From: Niallia nealsonii
GTDB lineage: Bacteria > Bacillota > Bacilli > Bacillales > Cytobacillaceae
Length of the DNA: 64,000 nt
Reading direction: 5' to 3'
Assembly (NCBI RefSeq): GCF_002835805.1
Contig: NZ_PISE01000013.1
Coordinates: forward strand, 47,946-111,945
A model generated the notes under the pieces. It ran no database searches, was not told the DNA's origin, and worked only from the letters and a program-made list of their open reading frames with translations. Of this stretch, positions 53,947-64,000 are shown in pieces. Within the stretch, counting starts at the first letter, position 1. The number at the start of each line of letters is the position of its first letter. A program made the translations under genes and the position numbers.

Positions 53947-53974
53947 TTGACATAGTCCCTGTATATTTGATAAT
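53947..53974 (+). promoter_or_regulatory. Sigma-A promoter of the dnaK operon
   Basis: Perfect -35 TTGACA (53947-53952) and -10 GATAAT (53969-53974) with a 16-base spacer, placing the start near the CIRCE element. Confidence 0.75.
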
Positions 53975-53986
53975 TTATAAATAGAT

Positions 53987-54013
53987 TTAGCACTCGTTAA
54001 GAGAGAGTGCTAA
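53987..54013. promoter_or_regulatory. CIRCE operator (HrcA binding site)
   Basis: TTAGCACTC (53987-53995), a 9-base spacer, and GAGTGCTAA (54005-54013): an exact match to the CIRCE consensus. HrcA binds here and represses the operon; the repression eases when GroE is busy with unfolded protein. Confidence 0.97.
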
Positions 54014-54027
54014 CAGAGGTGATGAAT

Positions 54028-55056
54028 GTGTTAACGCATCGTCAATTATTAATTTTACAAGTGATTATTGATGATTTTATATCGACCGCACAACCTGTTG
54101 GCTCAAGAAGTTTGTCGAAGAAAGAAGAAATAACCTTCAGTTCGGCGACTATCCGCAATGAAATGGCTGATCTGGAAGAGTCGGGATATTTAGAAAAAAC
54201 ACACTCTTCTTCCGGTAGGGTTCCATCGGAAAAAGGATATCGCTTTTATGTGGATCATTTATTGGCACCACAAAAGCTTAACAAGACAGATATGGTAAAG
54301 ATTAATTCGGTTTTTGCCGAAAAAATATATGAATTAGAAAAAATTGTGCAAAGATCAGCGAAAATATTGTCAGATTTAACTAATTATACTACTATAGTTC
54401 TTGGGCCAGCTGTAAAAGAAAATAAGCTGAAAAGAATCCAAATTGTTCCTTTAAATAAACATACTGCGACCGCTATTATTGTTACAGACACTGGTCATGT
54501 TGAAAATAGAATGTTTCAATTGCCTGAATCTGTTGATGCAAGCGAAATAGAAAAAGTGGTCAATATACTAAATGCGAGGTTGCTAGGAGTTTCTCTTGAT
54601 AAATTGCATAATAAAATATATAAAGAAGTGGCATCAATATTAAGGCAGCATATTAGCCACTATGATTACTTTATCAAATCCTTATCAGAGACAGTGAAAA
54701 TCGACAGCCATGAAAAATTATTTTTCGGCGGCAAAACAAATATTCTGAGTCAACCAGAGTTTCATGATATTGGAAAAATCAGAAACCTTCTTAACATGAT
54801 AGACACAGAAGAGGGAATCCATGATTTGATTCGCAATACTTCAGCAGAAATCAGCATTAAAATTGGCACAGAAAATAAAAATAGTGCAATGGATAATTGC
54901 AGTGTCATTTCAGCGTCGTATAGCATCGGCAATGAGCAATTAGGATCTATAGCTATATTGGGGCCAACCAGAATGGAGTATTCCCGTGTAATCAGTCTTT
55001 TGCAATTTTTGTCACAGGACTTAACAAAAGTTTTAACAAATTTGTATCAAAAATAA
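54028..55056 (+). CDS. hrcA: Heat-inducible transcription repressor HrcA
   Basis: Repressor of the class I heat-shock genes through CIRCE. The start chosen is GTG 54028 ([20 protein letters not shown]), 6 bases after GAGGTG; upstream in-frame starts overlap CIRCE or the ribosome site. 342 residues, like B. subtilis HrcA. Winged helix N-terminus (about 1-75, [20 protein letters not shown], then [20 protein letters not shown] and [15 protein letters not shown]), then the GAF-like and dimerization domains, ending [19 protein letters not shown]. Autoregulated by the CIRCE site just upstream. Confidence 0.97.
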   Translation: MLTHRQLLILQVIIDDFISTAQPVGSRSLSKKEEITFSSATIRNEMADLEESGYLEKTHSSSGRVPSEKGYRFYVDHLLAPQKLNKTDMVKINSVFAEKIYELEKIVQRSAKILSDLTNYTTIVLGPAVKENKLKRIQIVPLNKHTATAIIVTDTGHVENRMFQLPESVDASEIEKVVNILNARLLGVSLDKLHNKIYKEVASILRQHISHYDYFIKSLSETVKIDSHEKLFFGGKTNILSQPEFHDIGKIRNLLNMIDTEEGIHDLIRNTSAEISIKIGTENKNSAMDNCSVISASYSIGNEQLGSIAILGPTRMEYSRVISLLQFLSQDLTKVLTNLYQK

Positions 55057-55102
55057 AACATGCTTTAAAATAATAAAGCTGTTCTCACGATTTTTGTGAA
55101 AG

Positions 55103-55146
55103 GTCTCCCTTTGAAAATTTTTTCGAGCAGAAATAACAAGGGAGAC
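55103..55146 (+). promoter_or_regulatory. Stem-loop between hrcA and grpE
   Basis: GTCTCCCTT and AAGGGAGAC form an exact 9-pair stem around a 26-base loop. In B. subtilis the dnaK operon mRNA is processed between hrcA and grpE, and a 5' stem protects the downstream part; this structure is placed to do the same. Confidence 0.55.
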
Positions 55147-55184
55147 AGTATTAATAAGCGTTTCATTTAAGGGAGGTGAACATT

Positions 55185-55766
55185 TTGGCAGAAGAAAAAA
55201 CAACACAGAATGAAGAATTAGAACAAAATGCTAGTGAGCTGCAGGAAGAAGTAGTAGAAGAAGTGTTTGAAGAAGTGCAAGCAGAATTCTCTGACGAAGA
55301 AACTTTAAAAGCAGCAGAATCAAAAATAGCTGAATTAGAAGCTAAACTAGAAAATGAAGCAAATCGATATCTTCGTCTTCAAGCTGATTTTGATAATTCC
55401 CGTCGCAGAGCAAGGCTGGATTTAGAAGCGGCGCAAACATATAGAGCTCAAAGTTTAGTCGTAGATTTACTGCCAGCGATTGATAATTTTGAAAGAGCGC
55501 TAAAAATGGAAGCAACCGAAGAACAGGCCCAAAGCTTATTTACTGGGATGGAAATGGTGTACAGAGGTTTGTTGGAAGCTCTTAAAAAAGAAGGCGTAGA
55601 AGCAATTGAGTCCGTTGGTTCAGAGTTTGATCCCCATCTTCATCAGGCAGTAATGCAAGTAGAAGTAGAAGGAACAGAGCCGAATATTGTAGTAGAAGAG
55701 TTTCAAAAAGGGTATAAGCTAAAAGATAGAGTAATTCGACCAGCGATGGTAAAAGTAAGTCAATAA
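55185..55766 (+). CDS. grpE: Nucleotide exchange factor GrpE
   Basis: Releases ADP from DnaK. The start chosen is TTG 55185 ([20 protein letters not shown]), 5-7 bases after GGGAGGTG; the GTG in that site is not used. 193 residues. A disordered acidic N-terminus, a long coiled coil (about 40-90, [20 protein letters not shown], then [14 protein letters not shown]), and a C-terminal beta-wing ([37 protein letters not shown]). Co-transcribed with hrcA and dnaK. Confidence 0.97.
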   Translation: MAEEKTTQNEELEQNASELQEEVVEEVFEEVQAEFSDEETLKAAESKIAELEAKLENEANRYLRLQADFDNSRRRARLDLEAAQTYRAQSLVVDLLPAIDNFERALKMEATEEQAQSLFTGMEMVYRGLLEALKKEGVEAIESVGSEFDPHLHQAVMQVEVEGTEPNIVVEEFQKGYKLKDRVIRPAMVKVSQ

Positions 55767-55781
55767 AAACATTACATATAA

Positions 55782-57629
<1,848 letters not shown>

Positions 57630-57643
57630 GCATAAGAAAGTCT

Positions 57644-57683
57644 AAAAAGTCAAAGTCAGGTTATTCTTGGCTTTGGCTTTTTC
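57644..57683 (+). terminator. Hairpin after dnaK
   Basis: AAAAAGTCAAAGTCA pairs with TGGCTTTGGCTTTTT (two G-U/mismatch), the T-run lying in the 3' arm. It may separate dnaK from dnaJ or give partial readthrough. Confidence 0.75.
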
Positions 57684-57728
57684 TCTTGTTGCACCGTAAG
57701 AGAAGTTTGATAAAAAATATGTAAACTA

Positions 57729-57758
57729 TTGTACTTTAGTATAGCGAAATGATACAAT
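57729..57758 (+). promoter_or_regulatory. Probable sigma-A promoter of dnaJ
   Basis: -35 TTGTAC (57729-57734), 18-base spacer, -10 TACAAT (57753-57758), 36 bases before dnaJ. Confidence 0.6.
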
Positions 57759-57793
57759 AGCATCTATGTGAAAAGAATCGGGGAGTGGTAATC

Positions 57794-58924
57794 ATGAACA
57801 AACGAGATTACTATGAGGTCCTTGGAGTAAGTAACTCGGCCTCTAAGGATGAAATAAAAAAGGCATATCGAAAGCTTTCAAAAAAATATCATCCAGATAT
57901 TAATAAAGAAGCAGATGCAGATGAAAAATTTAAAGAAGTAAAAGAAGCTTATGAAGTATTAAGCGATGATCAAAAACGTGCTCACTATGACCAGTTTGGC
58001 CATACTGATCCGAATCAAGGGTTTGGCGGGGGAGCAGGAGATTTTGGCGGCTTTGGCGGTTTTGAAGATATTTTTAACAGCTTTTTTGGCGGAGGCGGAG
58101 GCGGCAGAAGACGCGATCCGAATGCACCAAGACAGGGAGCGGACCTGCAGTATACAATGACTCTTTCTTTTGAAGAAGCTGCATTTGGCAAAGAAACTGA
58201 AATTGAAATACCAAGAGAAGAAACTTGTGAAACATGCAGCGGCTCGGGTGCGAAGCCAGGAACAAAACCTGTAACATGTAAGCAGTGTAGTGGAACAGGT
58301 CAAATCAATGTCGAGCAAAATACACCATTTGGCCGCATTGTGAATAGAAGAACATGTAACCATTGTAACGGTACAGGCAAGGAAATTAAGCATAAATGTT
58401 CAACATGTGGCGGTGCAGGCAAAGTGAAAAAACGCCGCAAAATCGCTGTTAAGATTCCAGCAGGCATAGATGATGGCCAACAATTGCGTGTAAGCGGCCA
58501 AGGAGAGCCAGGAGTAAATGGCGGACCAGCTGGAGACTTATATGTTGTATTCCATGTTCGAGCACATGAATTTTTTGAACGTGATGGAGAAGATGTTTAT
58601 TGCGAGATGCCGATTACATTTGTTCAAGCAGCGATTGGAGACGAAGTAGAGGTTCCGACTCTTCACGGCAAGATTAAGCTGAAAGTGCCAGCAGGAACAC
58701 AAACGGGAACAAAATTCCGTCTTAGAGGCAAAGGAATAACAAATGTGCGTGGATATGGCATTGGGGATCAGCATGTGATTGTGCGCTTAATTACTCCAAC
58801 TAAATTAACAGATAAACAGAAACAATTATTGCAAGAATTTGCAGAAGTAACTGGAGATTCTCCAAGAGGAGAAGAAGAAGAAGGCTTCTTCTCAAAAGTA
58901 AAAAGAGCCTTTAAAGGTGAATAA
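57794..58924 (+). CDS. dnaJ: Co-chaperone DnaJ (Hsp40)
   Basis: Delivers substrates to DnaK and stimulates its ATPase. ATG 57794 ([20 protein letters not shown]) follows GGGAGTGG. 376 residues. J domain with H-P-D in [11 protein letters not shown] (about 33-35), a Gly/Phe-rich region (about 78-108), a zinc domain with four CxxCxGxG repeats ([32 protein letters not shown], about 146-208), and the C-terminal substrate domains. prmA overlaps its end. Confidence 0.98.
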   Translation: MNKRDYYEVLGVSNSASKDEIKKAYRKLSKKYHPDINKEADADEKFKEVKEAYEVLSDDQKRAHYDQFGHTDPNQGFGGGAGDFGGFGGFEDIFNSFFGGGGGGRRRDPNAPRQGADLQYTMTLSFEEAAFGKETEIEIPREETCETCSGSGAKPGTKPVTCKQCSGTGQINVEQNTPFGRIVNRRTCNHCNGTGKEIKHKCSTCGGAGKVKKRRKIAVKIPAGIDDGQQLRVSGQGEPGVNGGPAGDLYVVFHVRAHEFFERDGEDVYCEMPITFVQAAIGDEVEVPTLHGKIKLKVPAGTQTGTKFRLRGKGITNVRGYGIGDQHVIVRLITPTKLTDKQKQLLQEFAEVTGDSPRGEEEEGFFSKVKRAFKGE

Positions 58925-58944
58925 TGAAGATGGAGTTGGTAGAG

Positions 58945-59886
58945 ATGAAATGGTCAGAAATCAGTATTCATACAACAAATGAAGCGATTGAACCTATTTC
59001 TAATATTTTGCATGAAGCAGGAGCAAGCGGAGTAGTTATTGAAGATCCTTTTGAATTAAGTAAAGAAAGAGAAGACCGTTTCGGCGAAATCTACCAATTA
59101 AATCCTGATGATTATCCTGAAGAAGGTGTCATAGTAAAAGCTTATTTGCCTATTAATAGTTTTCTTGGAGAAACGGTTGAGGAAATTAAAGAAGCAATTA
59201 ATAACCTTGTGTTATTTAATATCGATATAGGATTAAATAAAGTTTCTATTATGGAAGTAAATGAGGAAGAATGGGCTACTGCCTGGAAAAAATATTATCA
59301 CCCTGTTAAAATCTCTGAAAAATTTACAATTGTGCCAACATGGGAAGATTATACGCCTGTTAACAGCGATGAATTAATCATTGAGCTAGATCCTGGAATG
59401 GCTTTTGGCACAGGAACACATCCTACAACAGTATTATGCATCCAAGCTTTGGAAAGAATAGTAGAAAAAGACGATGTAGTAATTGATGTCGGCACAGGTT
59501 CAGGTGTTTTAAGCATCGCTGCAGCAATGCTTAAAGCGAAATCTGTGTTAGCACTTGATTTAGATGAAGTAGCAGTAAATTCAGCAAAACTAAATCTAAA
59601 GTTAAATAAAGTGCAGGAAGTCGCATCAGTTAAACAAAATAATCTTTTAAATGACATTCAAGAACAGGCAGATGTGATTGTTGCGAATATTTTAGCTGAA
59701 ATCATTATTCGCTTTACAGATGATGTGCATCGCTTATTAAATAAGGATGGTTATTTTATCGCTTCTGGAATTATTTCCCAGAAAAAAGAAGAAGTGAAAG
59801 AGGCGATAGTAGCATCTGGGCTAGAAATTATAGAAATAGTTCAAATGGAAGACTGGGTTAGCATTACTGCTAAAAAAATTCATTAA
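58945..59886 (+). CDS. prmA: Ribosomal protein L11 methyltransferase
   Basis: Methylates lysines and the N-terminus of L11. The start chosen is ATG 58945 ([20 protein letters not shown]), downstream of GGAG; an ATG at 58924 overlapping the dnaJ stop is possible but adds seven unusual residues. 313 residues. N-terminal substrate domain, then the methyltransferase domain: [20 protein letters not shown] (about 150-169), motif [21 protein letters not shown], and [12 protein letters not shown] with the NILA signature. Follows dnaJ, as in B. subtilis. Confidence 0.97.
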   Translation: MKWSEISIHTTNEAIEPISNILHEAGASGVVIEDPFELSKEREDRFGEIYQLNPDDYPEEGVIVKAYLPINSFLGETVEEIKEAINNLVLFNIDIGLNKVSIMEVNEEEWATAWKKYYHPVKISEKFTIVPTWEDYTPVNSDELIIELDPGMAFGTGTHPTTVLCIQALERIVEKDDVVIDVGTGSGVLSIAAAMLKAKSVLALDLDEVAVNSAKLNLKLNKVQEVASVKQNNLLNDIQEQADVIVANILAEIIIRFTDDVHRLLNKDGYFIASGIISQKKEEVKEAIVASGLEIIEIVQMEDWVSITAKKIH

Positions 59887-59894
59887 TAAATCAT

Positions 59895-59940
59895 GCAGGA
59901 GTTTTGGTTGTCTTATTTTAGGCGGACAAAACTCCTCTGC
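59895..59940 (+). terminator. Hairpin after prmA
   Basis: GCAGGAGTTTTG pairs with CAAAACTCCTCTGC (one bulge). No T-run follows, so it may be a processing or partial-termination structure before rsmE. Confidence 0.5.
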
Positions 59941-59989
59941 TAATTATTAGAACTTGAAGCATATGTTAAAATAAAGGCAGGTTTTTTTA

Positions 59990-60733
59990 TTGCAGAGGTA
60001 TTTTGCAGAAAATGTAGAAGATATTTTTTATATTGAAGAGGAAGATTTCCATCATATAACAAGAGTTATGCGCATGAAGTTTGGTGATGAACTATATTGC
60101 GTAAACCATCAAGAGCAAGCTGCTCGCTGTTCTATAGAAAAAATTACCGAAAACCAAGTCGTTGCTAAAGTGGTACAATGGATAGAAGAAAAGAAAGAAC
60201 TTCCAGTTTCTGTTTCGATTGTGAGCGGACTGCCGAAAGGGGATAAGCTTGAATGGATTATACAAAAAGGTACAGAACTAGGAGCATCTAAGTTTATCCC
60301 TTTTATTGCAGCTCGCTCCGTTGTTAAATGGGACGAGAAAAAGTCCGATAAAAAACTTGTCCGCTGGAATAAAATTGCCAAGGAAGCAGCAGAACAGTCC
60401 CATCGCCATAGAATGCCTGAAGTAATGGCTCCAGTAAAACTCAAAGGATTAATAGAACTTGGAAGTTACTATGACCTTAAACTAATTGCTTATGAAGAGG
60501 AAGCAAAAGCCGGCGAAATTTCGATTTTAGCAAGCAATTTAAAACAGCTTGAGTACGGCAAGTCGATATTAGTTGTATTTGGCCCGGAAGGCGGTTTAAC
60601 AGAAGCTGAAGTAACAGCATTAAAGGAAAATGGTTTTCAAACATGCGGGTTGGGACCAAGGATTTTAAGAACAGAAACAGCACCCCTTTATTTATTATCT
60701 GCTGTTTCCTACCATTATGAATTATTGAGGTGA
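59990..60733 (+). CDS. rsmE: 16S rRNA m3U1498 methyltransferase RsmE
   Basis: SPOUT-class methyltransferase acting on U1498 of 16S rRNA. 247 residues from a TTG start, with AAAGGCAGG about 8 bases before. N-terminal PUA-like domain (IEEEDFHHITRVMRMKFGDE), SGLPKGDKLEWIIQKGTELG (about 83-102), then the trefoil-knot signature VVFGPEGGLTEAEV (about 196-209) and GLGPRILRTETAPLYLL. Next to prmA and mtaB, a translation-modification cluster. Confidence 0.96.
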   Translation: MQRYFAENVEDIFYIEEEDFHHITRVMRMKFGDELYCVNHQEQAARCSIEKITENQVVAKVVQWIEEKKELPVSVSIVSGLPKGDKLEWIIQKGTELGASKFIPFIAARSVVKWDEKKSDKKLVRWNKIAKEAAEQSHRHRMPEVMAPVKLKGLIELGSYYDLKLIAYEEEAKAGEISILASNLKQLEYGKSILVVFGPEGGLTEAEVTALKENGFQTCGLGPRILRTETAPLYLLSAVSYHYELLR

Positions 60734-60739
60734 CGAAAA

Positions 60740-62089
60740 ATGCCAACAGTTGCATTTCACACATTAGGCTGTAAAGTAAATCATTATGAAACAGAAGCTA
60801 TATGGCAGCTTTTTAAAGAACAAGGATACGAACGAGTAGAGTATGAAAATATGTCAGATGTATATGTTATCAATACATGTACGGTAACTAATACAGGGGA
60901 TAAAAAAAGCCGTCAAGTAATTCGACGTGCTGTCCGCAAAAATCCTAATGGGGTAATTTGTGTAACGGGATGTTATGCACAAACATCACCAGCAGAAATT
61001 ATGGCTATTCCTGGCGTAGACATTGTTGTCGGCACACAAGACCGAGTGAAAATGCTTGAATATATTGAGCGATATAAAGAAGAAAGACAGCCAATCAATG
61101 CAGTCGGAAATATCATGAAAAATCGTGTATACGAAGAATTAGATGTTCCTGCATTTACTGATCGAACAAGAGCTTCTTTAAAGATTCAAGAAGGGTGCAA
61201 TAATTTCTGCACATTCTGTATTATTCCATGGGCAAGAGGGTTAATGCGTTCTAGAGATCCAAAAGAAGTAATCAGACAAGCACAGCAATTAGTGGATGCT
61301 GGCTACAAAGAGATTGTTTTAACCGGAATTCACACTGGCGGATATGGGGAAGATATGAAAGATTATAACTTGGCTACTCTTCTTCGTGAACTAGAAGCAA
61401 AGATAAAAGGATTAAAGCGTCTCCGCATTTCTTCTATTGAAGCAAGTCAAATTACGGATGAAGTAATCGAAGTATTGGATCAGTCCAATATTGTTGTAAA
61501 TCATCTTCATATTCCTATTCAATCAGGCTCTAACACTGTATTAAAGCGGATGAGAAGGAAGTATACAATGGAATTTTTTGCGGAGCGAATTACACGCTTA
61601 AAAGAAGCGTTGCCTGGACTTGCCATCACATCCGATGTAATTGTTGGTTTCCCAGGAGAAACAGAAGAAGAATTTATGGAAACTTATAATTTTATTAAAG
61701 AACATAAATTCTCGGAACTTCATGTATTCCCGTATTCAAAACGTACTGGAACTCCTGCAGCTCGAATGGAAGATCAAATTGATGAGGAAATTAAAAATGA
61801 ACGAGTGCACCGTTTAATTGCATTATCTGATCAATTGGCAAAAGAGTATGCTTCCAACTATGAAGGAGCAGTAGTGGAAGTCATTCCAGAAGAAGTATAT
61901 AAAGACACAGCAAATGGCGAATTATATGTTGGCTATACAGATAACTATCTTAAAGTTGTTTTTCCGGCAACAGAAGAAATGGTTGGTCAAATTGTAAAAG
62001 TGAAAATTACAAAAGCTGGTTATCCTGTCAACGAAGGACAATTTGTTCGTGTTATGGATGCAGTTGAACAGAAACAAGCAATAAGTTAA
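60740..62089 (+). CDS. mtaB: tRNA t6A37 methylthiotransferase MtaB (YqeV)
   Basis: Converts t6A at position 37 of ANN-reading tRNAs to ms2t6A. 449 residues, starting 7 bases after the rsmE stop, with GAGGTG upstream. The N-terminal UPF0004 domain carries the second cluster Cys (FHTLGCKVNHYETEA Cys-10, INTCTVTNTGDKKSR about 47, CVTGCYAQTSP about 81). Radical SAM C-x3-C-x2-C is in QEGCNNFCTFCIIPWARG (about 153-160). The C-terminal TRAM domain ends VKVKITKAGYPVNEGQFV. Confidence 0.96.
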   Translation: MPTVAFHTLGCKVNHYETEAIWQLFKEQGYERVEYENMSDVYVINTCTVTNTGDKKSRQVIRRAVRKNPNGVICVTGCYAQTSPAEIMAIPGVDIVVGTQDRVKMLEYIERYKEERQPINAVGNIMKNRVYEELDVPAFTDRTRASLKIQEGCNNFCTFCIIPWARGLMRSRDPKEVIRQAQQLVDAGYKEIVLTGIHTGGYGEDMKDYNLATLLRELEAKIKGLKRLRISSIEASQITDEVIEVLDQSNIVVNHLHIPIQSGSNTVLKRMRRKYTMEFFAERITRLKEALPGLAITSDVIVGFPGETEEEFMETYNFIKEHKFSELHVFPYSKRTGTPAARMEDQIDEEIKNERVHRLIALSDQLAKEYASNYEGAVVEVIPEEVYKDTANGELYVGYTDNYLKVVFPATEEMVGQIVKVKITKAGYPVNEGQFVRVMDAVEQKQAIS

Positions 62090-62095
62090 ATAGAA

Positions 62096-62167
62096 GAAGC
62101 GCCCTGTTATCTTATCCTTATAATATTATCTTGATATAATAGATGGAAGGTACAGGCGCTTTTTTTA
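62096..62167 (+). terminator. Terminator of mtaB
   Basis: AAGCGCCCTGT pairs with ACAGGCGCTT (one bulge) across a long AT-rich loop; seven T follow. Confidence 0.8.
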
Positions 62168-62225
62168 ATGACCAAAAATAGTTTGTGAAAAGTATGATAC
62201 ATATTGATTAAAGGAGAAAAAGAAA

Positions 62226-62894
62226 ATGAATAAAATTGCTGGAATGATTGATCATACATTGCTAAAACCAGAAGCAACAAAACAACAAATTATTTTATTA
62301 TGTAAAGAAGCAAAAGAGTATTTATTTGCTTCTGTATGTGTAAATCCGACATGGGTAAAAACAGCAAGTGAATTATTGGCTGGCACAACGGTAAAAGTTT
62401 GTACCGTAATTGGATTTCCTTTAGGTGCAAGCACAAGTGCCACAAAAGCTTTTGAAACAAAAGATGCAATTGAAAACGGCGCAACAGAAGTAGATATGGT
62501 GATCAACATCGGTGCATTAAAAGATAGAGACTTTGAGTTAGTAAAAGCAGATATTAAAGCAGTGGTAGATGCTGCAGGAAATAAAGCTTTAACAAAAGTA
62601 ATTATTGAAACAAGCCTTTTAACAGATGAAGAAAAAGAAAAGGCGTGTCGTTTAGCTGTGGAAGCAGGCGCTGATTTTGTTAAAACATCTACTGGATTTT
62701 CAACTGGTGGAGCAACTATTACAGATATCCAATTAATGAGAAAAACAGTTGGCCCAGATATTGGCGTAAAAGCCTCAGGTGGAGTAAGAAGCAGTGAAGA
62801 TACACAAAAAATGGTAGAATCTGGAGCAACGAGAATCGGAGCAAGTTCAGGTGTTGCTATTGTTACTGGTTTAACAAGCACATCAGACTATTAA
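62226..62894 (+). CDS. deoC: Deoxyribose-phosphate aldolase
   Basis: Class I aldolase splitting 2-deoxyribose 5-phosphate to glyceraldehyde 3-phosphate and acetaldehyde in deoxynucleoside breakdown. 222 residues; ATG after AAAGGAG. It opens [20 protein letters not shown]. Catalytic Asp is in [12 protein letters not shown] (about 89-100), and the Schiff-base Lys in [20 protein letters not shown] (about Lys-153). [15 protein letters not shown] follows. It stands alone, without deoR or nucleoside transport genes. In B. subtilis yqeW would be expected after yqeV, so synteny changes here. Confidence 0.96.
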   Translation: MNKIAGMIDHTLLKPEATKQQIILLCKEAKEYLFASVCVNPTWVKTASELLAGTTVKVCTVIGFPLGASTSATKAFETKDAIENGATEVDMVINIGALKDRDFELVKADIKAVVDAAGNKALTKVIIETSLLTDEEKEKACRLAVEAGADFVKTSTGFSTGGATITDIQLMRKTVGPDIGVKASGGVRSSEDTQKMVESGATRIGASSGVAIVTGLTSTSDY

Positions 62895-62944
62895 AAAATA
62901 AAAGCTCTAAAATAGGGTGTTATATCTGGTGTTAAACGAAAAGT

Positions 62945-62970
62945 AAAGTCCTAAAAATAGGGCTTTTTTT
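62945..62970 (+). terminator. Terminator of deoC
   Basis: AAAGTCCTA pairs with TAGGGCTTT (one G-T) around AAAA, then T's. Confidence 0.85.
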
Positions 62971-63052
62971 GTTTTATCTTGATTGAGTTTGTTTTAAAAA
63001 GATGGACCAGGGGTATAATTCTTAACAGTTAAAAGATAAAGGAGAGCACCAG

Positions 63053-63664
63053 ATGAAAAAAATATGGATAAGTTTGTCGATTATGACGGGACTTGCTTTA
63101 GGATTAGCTGCTTGCAGTCAAAATGATAATAAGCAACAATCAGCAAATAATGCAGATAATCAGGGAACAAATGCAAATAATTCAACTGCTAACAATGAAA
63201 GTGATTCACTAGCTAAGGAAAATTTAAAGGTAAATATAGAAGATGCAGTGAAAACATTTCAAGATAAATATCCGGACGCTGCTATTACTGAGATGTCATT
63301 AGATAGTGACTTTGGAAAATGGCATTATGAAGTAGAGGGAATTAATGAACGAAATCAATATGAAGTAGAAATAGACGCGAATAATGGCGAATTGAATGTA
63401 AAAGAAGAAGAGAAATTAGATGCAGAAGATGCAAATGGTGTTAAAAAAGAAAAAGAAGCATTAAATTTGGATAATTTAATTACACAAGAAAAATTATTTA
63501 ATATCGTAAATGATGCACAAAAAGGAGCCATTACACAATGGAGCTTAGAGAAAGAGTCAGCTTCTACTTATTTTGATGTATCAGTAGAAGAACAGTTAAA
63601 AGAATATGAAGTCAGCGTTGATGCACAAACTGGAGAAATTTTAGAAAAAAAACAAGATAATTAA
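63053..63664 (+). CDS. PepSY-domain lipoprotein
   Basis: 203 residues; ATG follows AAAGGAGAG. A signal peptide with lipobox L-A-A-C (Cys-21, in ALGLAACSQNDN) indicates a membrane-anchored lipoprotein on the outside. An Asn/Gln-rich linker (about 22-55) leads to two PepSY repeats (about 62-125, AVKTFQDKYPDAAITEMSLD, YEVEIDANNGELNVKEEE; and about 135-200, LFNIVNDAQKGAITQWSLEK, YEVSVDAQTGEILEKKQ). PepSY domains are thought to inhibit or modulate extracytoplasmic proteases. No cognate enzyme is adjacent. Family call is good; the role is inferred. Confidence 0.88.
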   Translation: MKKIWISLSIMTGLALGLAACSQNDNKQQSANNADNQGTNANNSTANNESDSLAKENLKVNIEDAVKTFQDKYPDAAITEMSLDSDFGKWHYEVEGINERNQYEVEIDANNGELNVKEEEKLDAEDANGVKKEKEALNLDNLITQEKLFNIVNDAQKGAITQWSLEKESASTYFDVSVEEQLKEYEVSVDAQTGEILEKKQDN

Positions 63665-63720
63665 GCACAAAAAAATTTTTAATAAAAAACTGCAGATAGT
63701 CTGAAAACTGGTCTTACCCC

Positions 63721-64000
63721 TGTCAAGTAGACAGCACAAAAAAACTATGCAACTAACGCGTGTCGGTACTCAACTGGCGCGCGTTGTTTTAGTCTTTTTT
63801 GAAAACGTTTATAATTATAATGATAAATATATTCCTCAATTGCTTGTTTAATTTCTTCTTCTAATTTACACTCTATCCTATACAACTTCTCTGTTTTGAG
63901 ATGTGAAAAGAAGGATTCAATGCAGGCGTTATCCAGGCAGTTTCCTTTGCGAGAGTGGCTGCCTTTAATGCCATATTCCTCTAATCAATCGTTTGTTGTA
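63721..64000 (-). mobile_element. 3' end of an IS3-family transposase (OrfB), with an in-frame stop
   Basis: On the minus strand a frame ends at 63745 and reads LEEYGIKGSHSRKGNCLDNA, CIESFFSHLKTEKLY and APVEYRHALVA. This is the C-terminal DDE part of IS3/IS150-type OrfB, with the catalytic Glu in the D-N-A-x-x-E-S-F-F motif. The frame is interrupted by TGA at 63985-63987, probably a changed Trp codon, so the transposase is likely dead. The element's end is probably near TGTCAAGTAGACAG (63721). The window cuts off the rest. Confidence 0.85.

Noticed and set aside
57959..58393. 144-codon minus-strand ORF opposite dnaJ
   Set aside because: Shadow produced by the Gly- and Cys-rich part of dnaJ; no domain or ribosome site.
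62252..62881. Long minus-strand ORF of 209 codons opposite deoC
   Set aside because: Antisense shadow of a strongly conserved aldolase gene. It starts and stops within deoC and has no recognisable domain.

Overview
The window is about 64 kb of AT-rich chromosome from an endospore-forming member of the Bacillaceae. Spore genes (sigK, gpr, sda, an exosporium-type protein, a YjcZ-like protein, yrzI), Bacillus-type Shine-Dalgarno sites (AAAGGAGG, GGAGGTG), frequent TTG/GTG starts and close synteny with the Bacillus subtilis yrr-yqe region support this. A Niallia/Cytobacillus-like species is a guess; the genus cannot be fixed from the sequence alone. I see no tRNA, rRNA or CRISPR array.

Layout. 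1-10.3 kb: the 3' part of recD2, a decayed AT-rich patch (tiny ORFs, a perfect palindrome, a spore-surface gene, a dead HNH endonuclease), then yrzR-yrzQ-yrrI, a T-box leader with alaS, and ireB-ruvX-yrzB. 10.7-19.1 kb: mltG, the tRNA wobble-uridine genes trmR-trhP1-trhP2, udk, greA, pbpI and yrrS. 19.2-24.9 kb: yrzA and the methionine-to-cysteine recycling genes yrrT-mtnN-mccA-mccB-yrhC, then a cluster of very small genes that includes a 33-codon transcription unit and a decaying yrzI array. 24.9-34 kb: fbp, an uninterrupted sigK, a divergent melA/AraC pair, a wrecked cell-wall amidase, a small sporulation-type protein and an M3 oligopeptidase. 34-41 kb: pssA and psd (divergent), sda with a DnaA-box cluster, and the yqeG-yqeH-aroE-yhbY-nadD-yqeK-rsfS-yqeM operon. 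41-50.4 kb: comER, comEA, comEB, comEC, holA, rpsT, gpr and yqxA, with spoIIP missing from its usual place. 50.7-64 kb: lepA, hemW, the CIRCE-controlled hrcA-grpE-dnaK-dnaJ block, prmA, rsmE, mtaB, deoC, a PepSY lipoprotein and the 3' end of a broken IS3-type transposase.

How the genes work together. Most are housekeeping: translation and ribosome assembly (alaS, lepA, prmA, rsmE, mtaB, yqeH, yhbY, rsfS, rpsT, the tRNA U34 set), protein folding (dnaK block), DNA repair and uptake (recD2, ruvX, comE, holA), phospholipid synthesis (pssA, psd) and sulfur recycling. Sda and its DnaA boxes link replication status to the sporulation genes.

The most unusual material is intergenic. Four copies of a MITE-like repeat with related termini sit in spacers. 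A self-contained promoter/operator/33-codon ORF/double-terminator unit lies at 24.04-24.31 kb. A yrzI copy is split exactly at an A_AAA_AAG slippery heptamer. The comE operon is opened by spacers, one holding two competing hairpins, and the pbpI ribosome-binding site lies inside the greA terminator.
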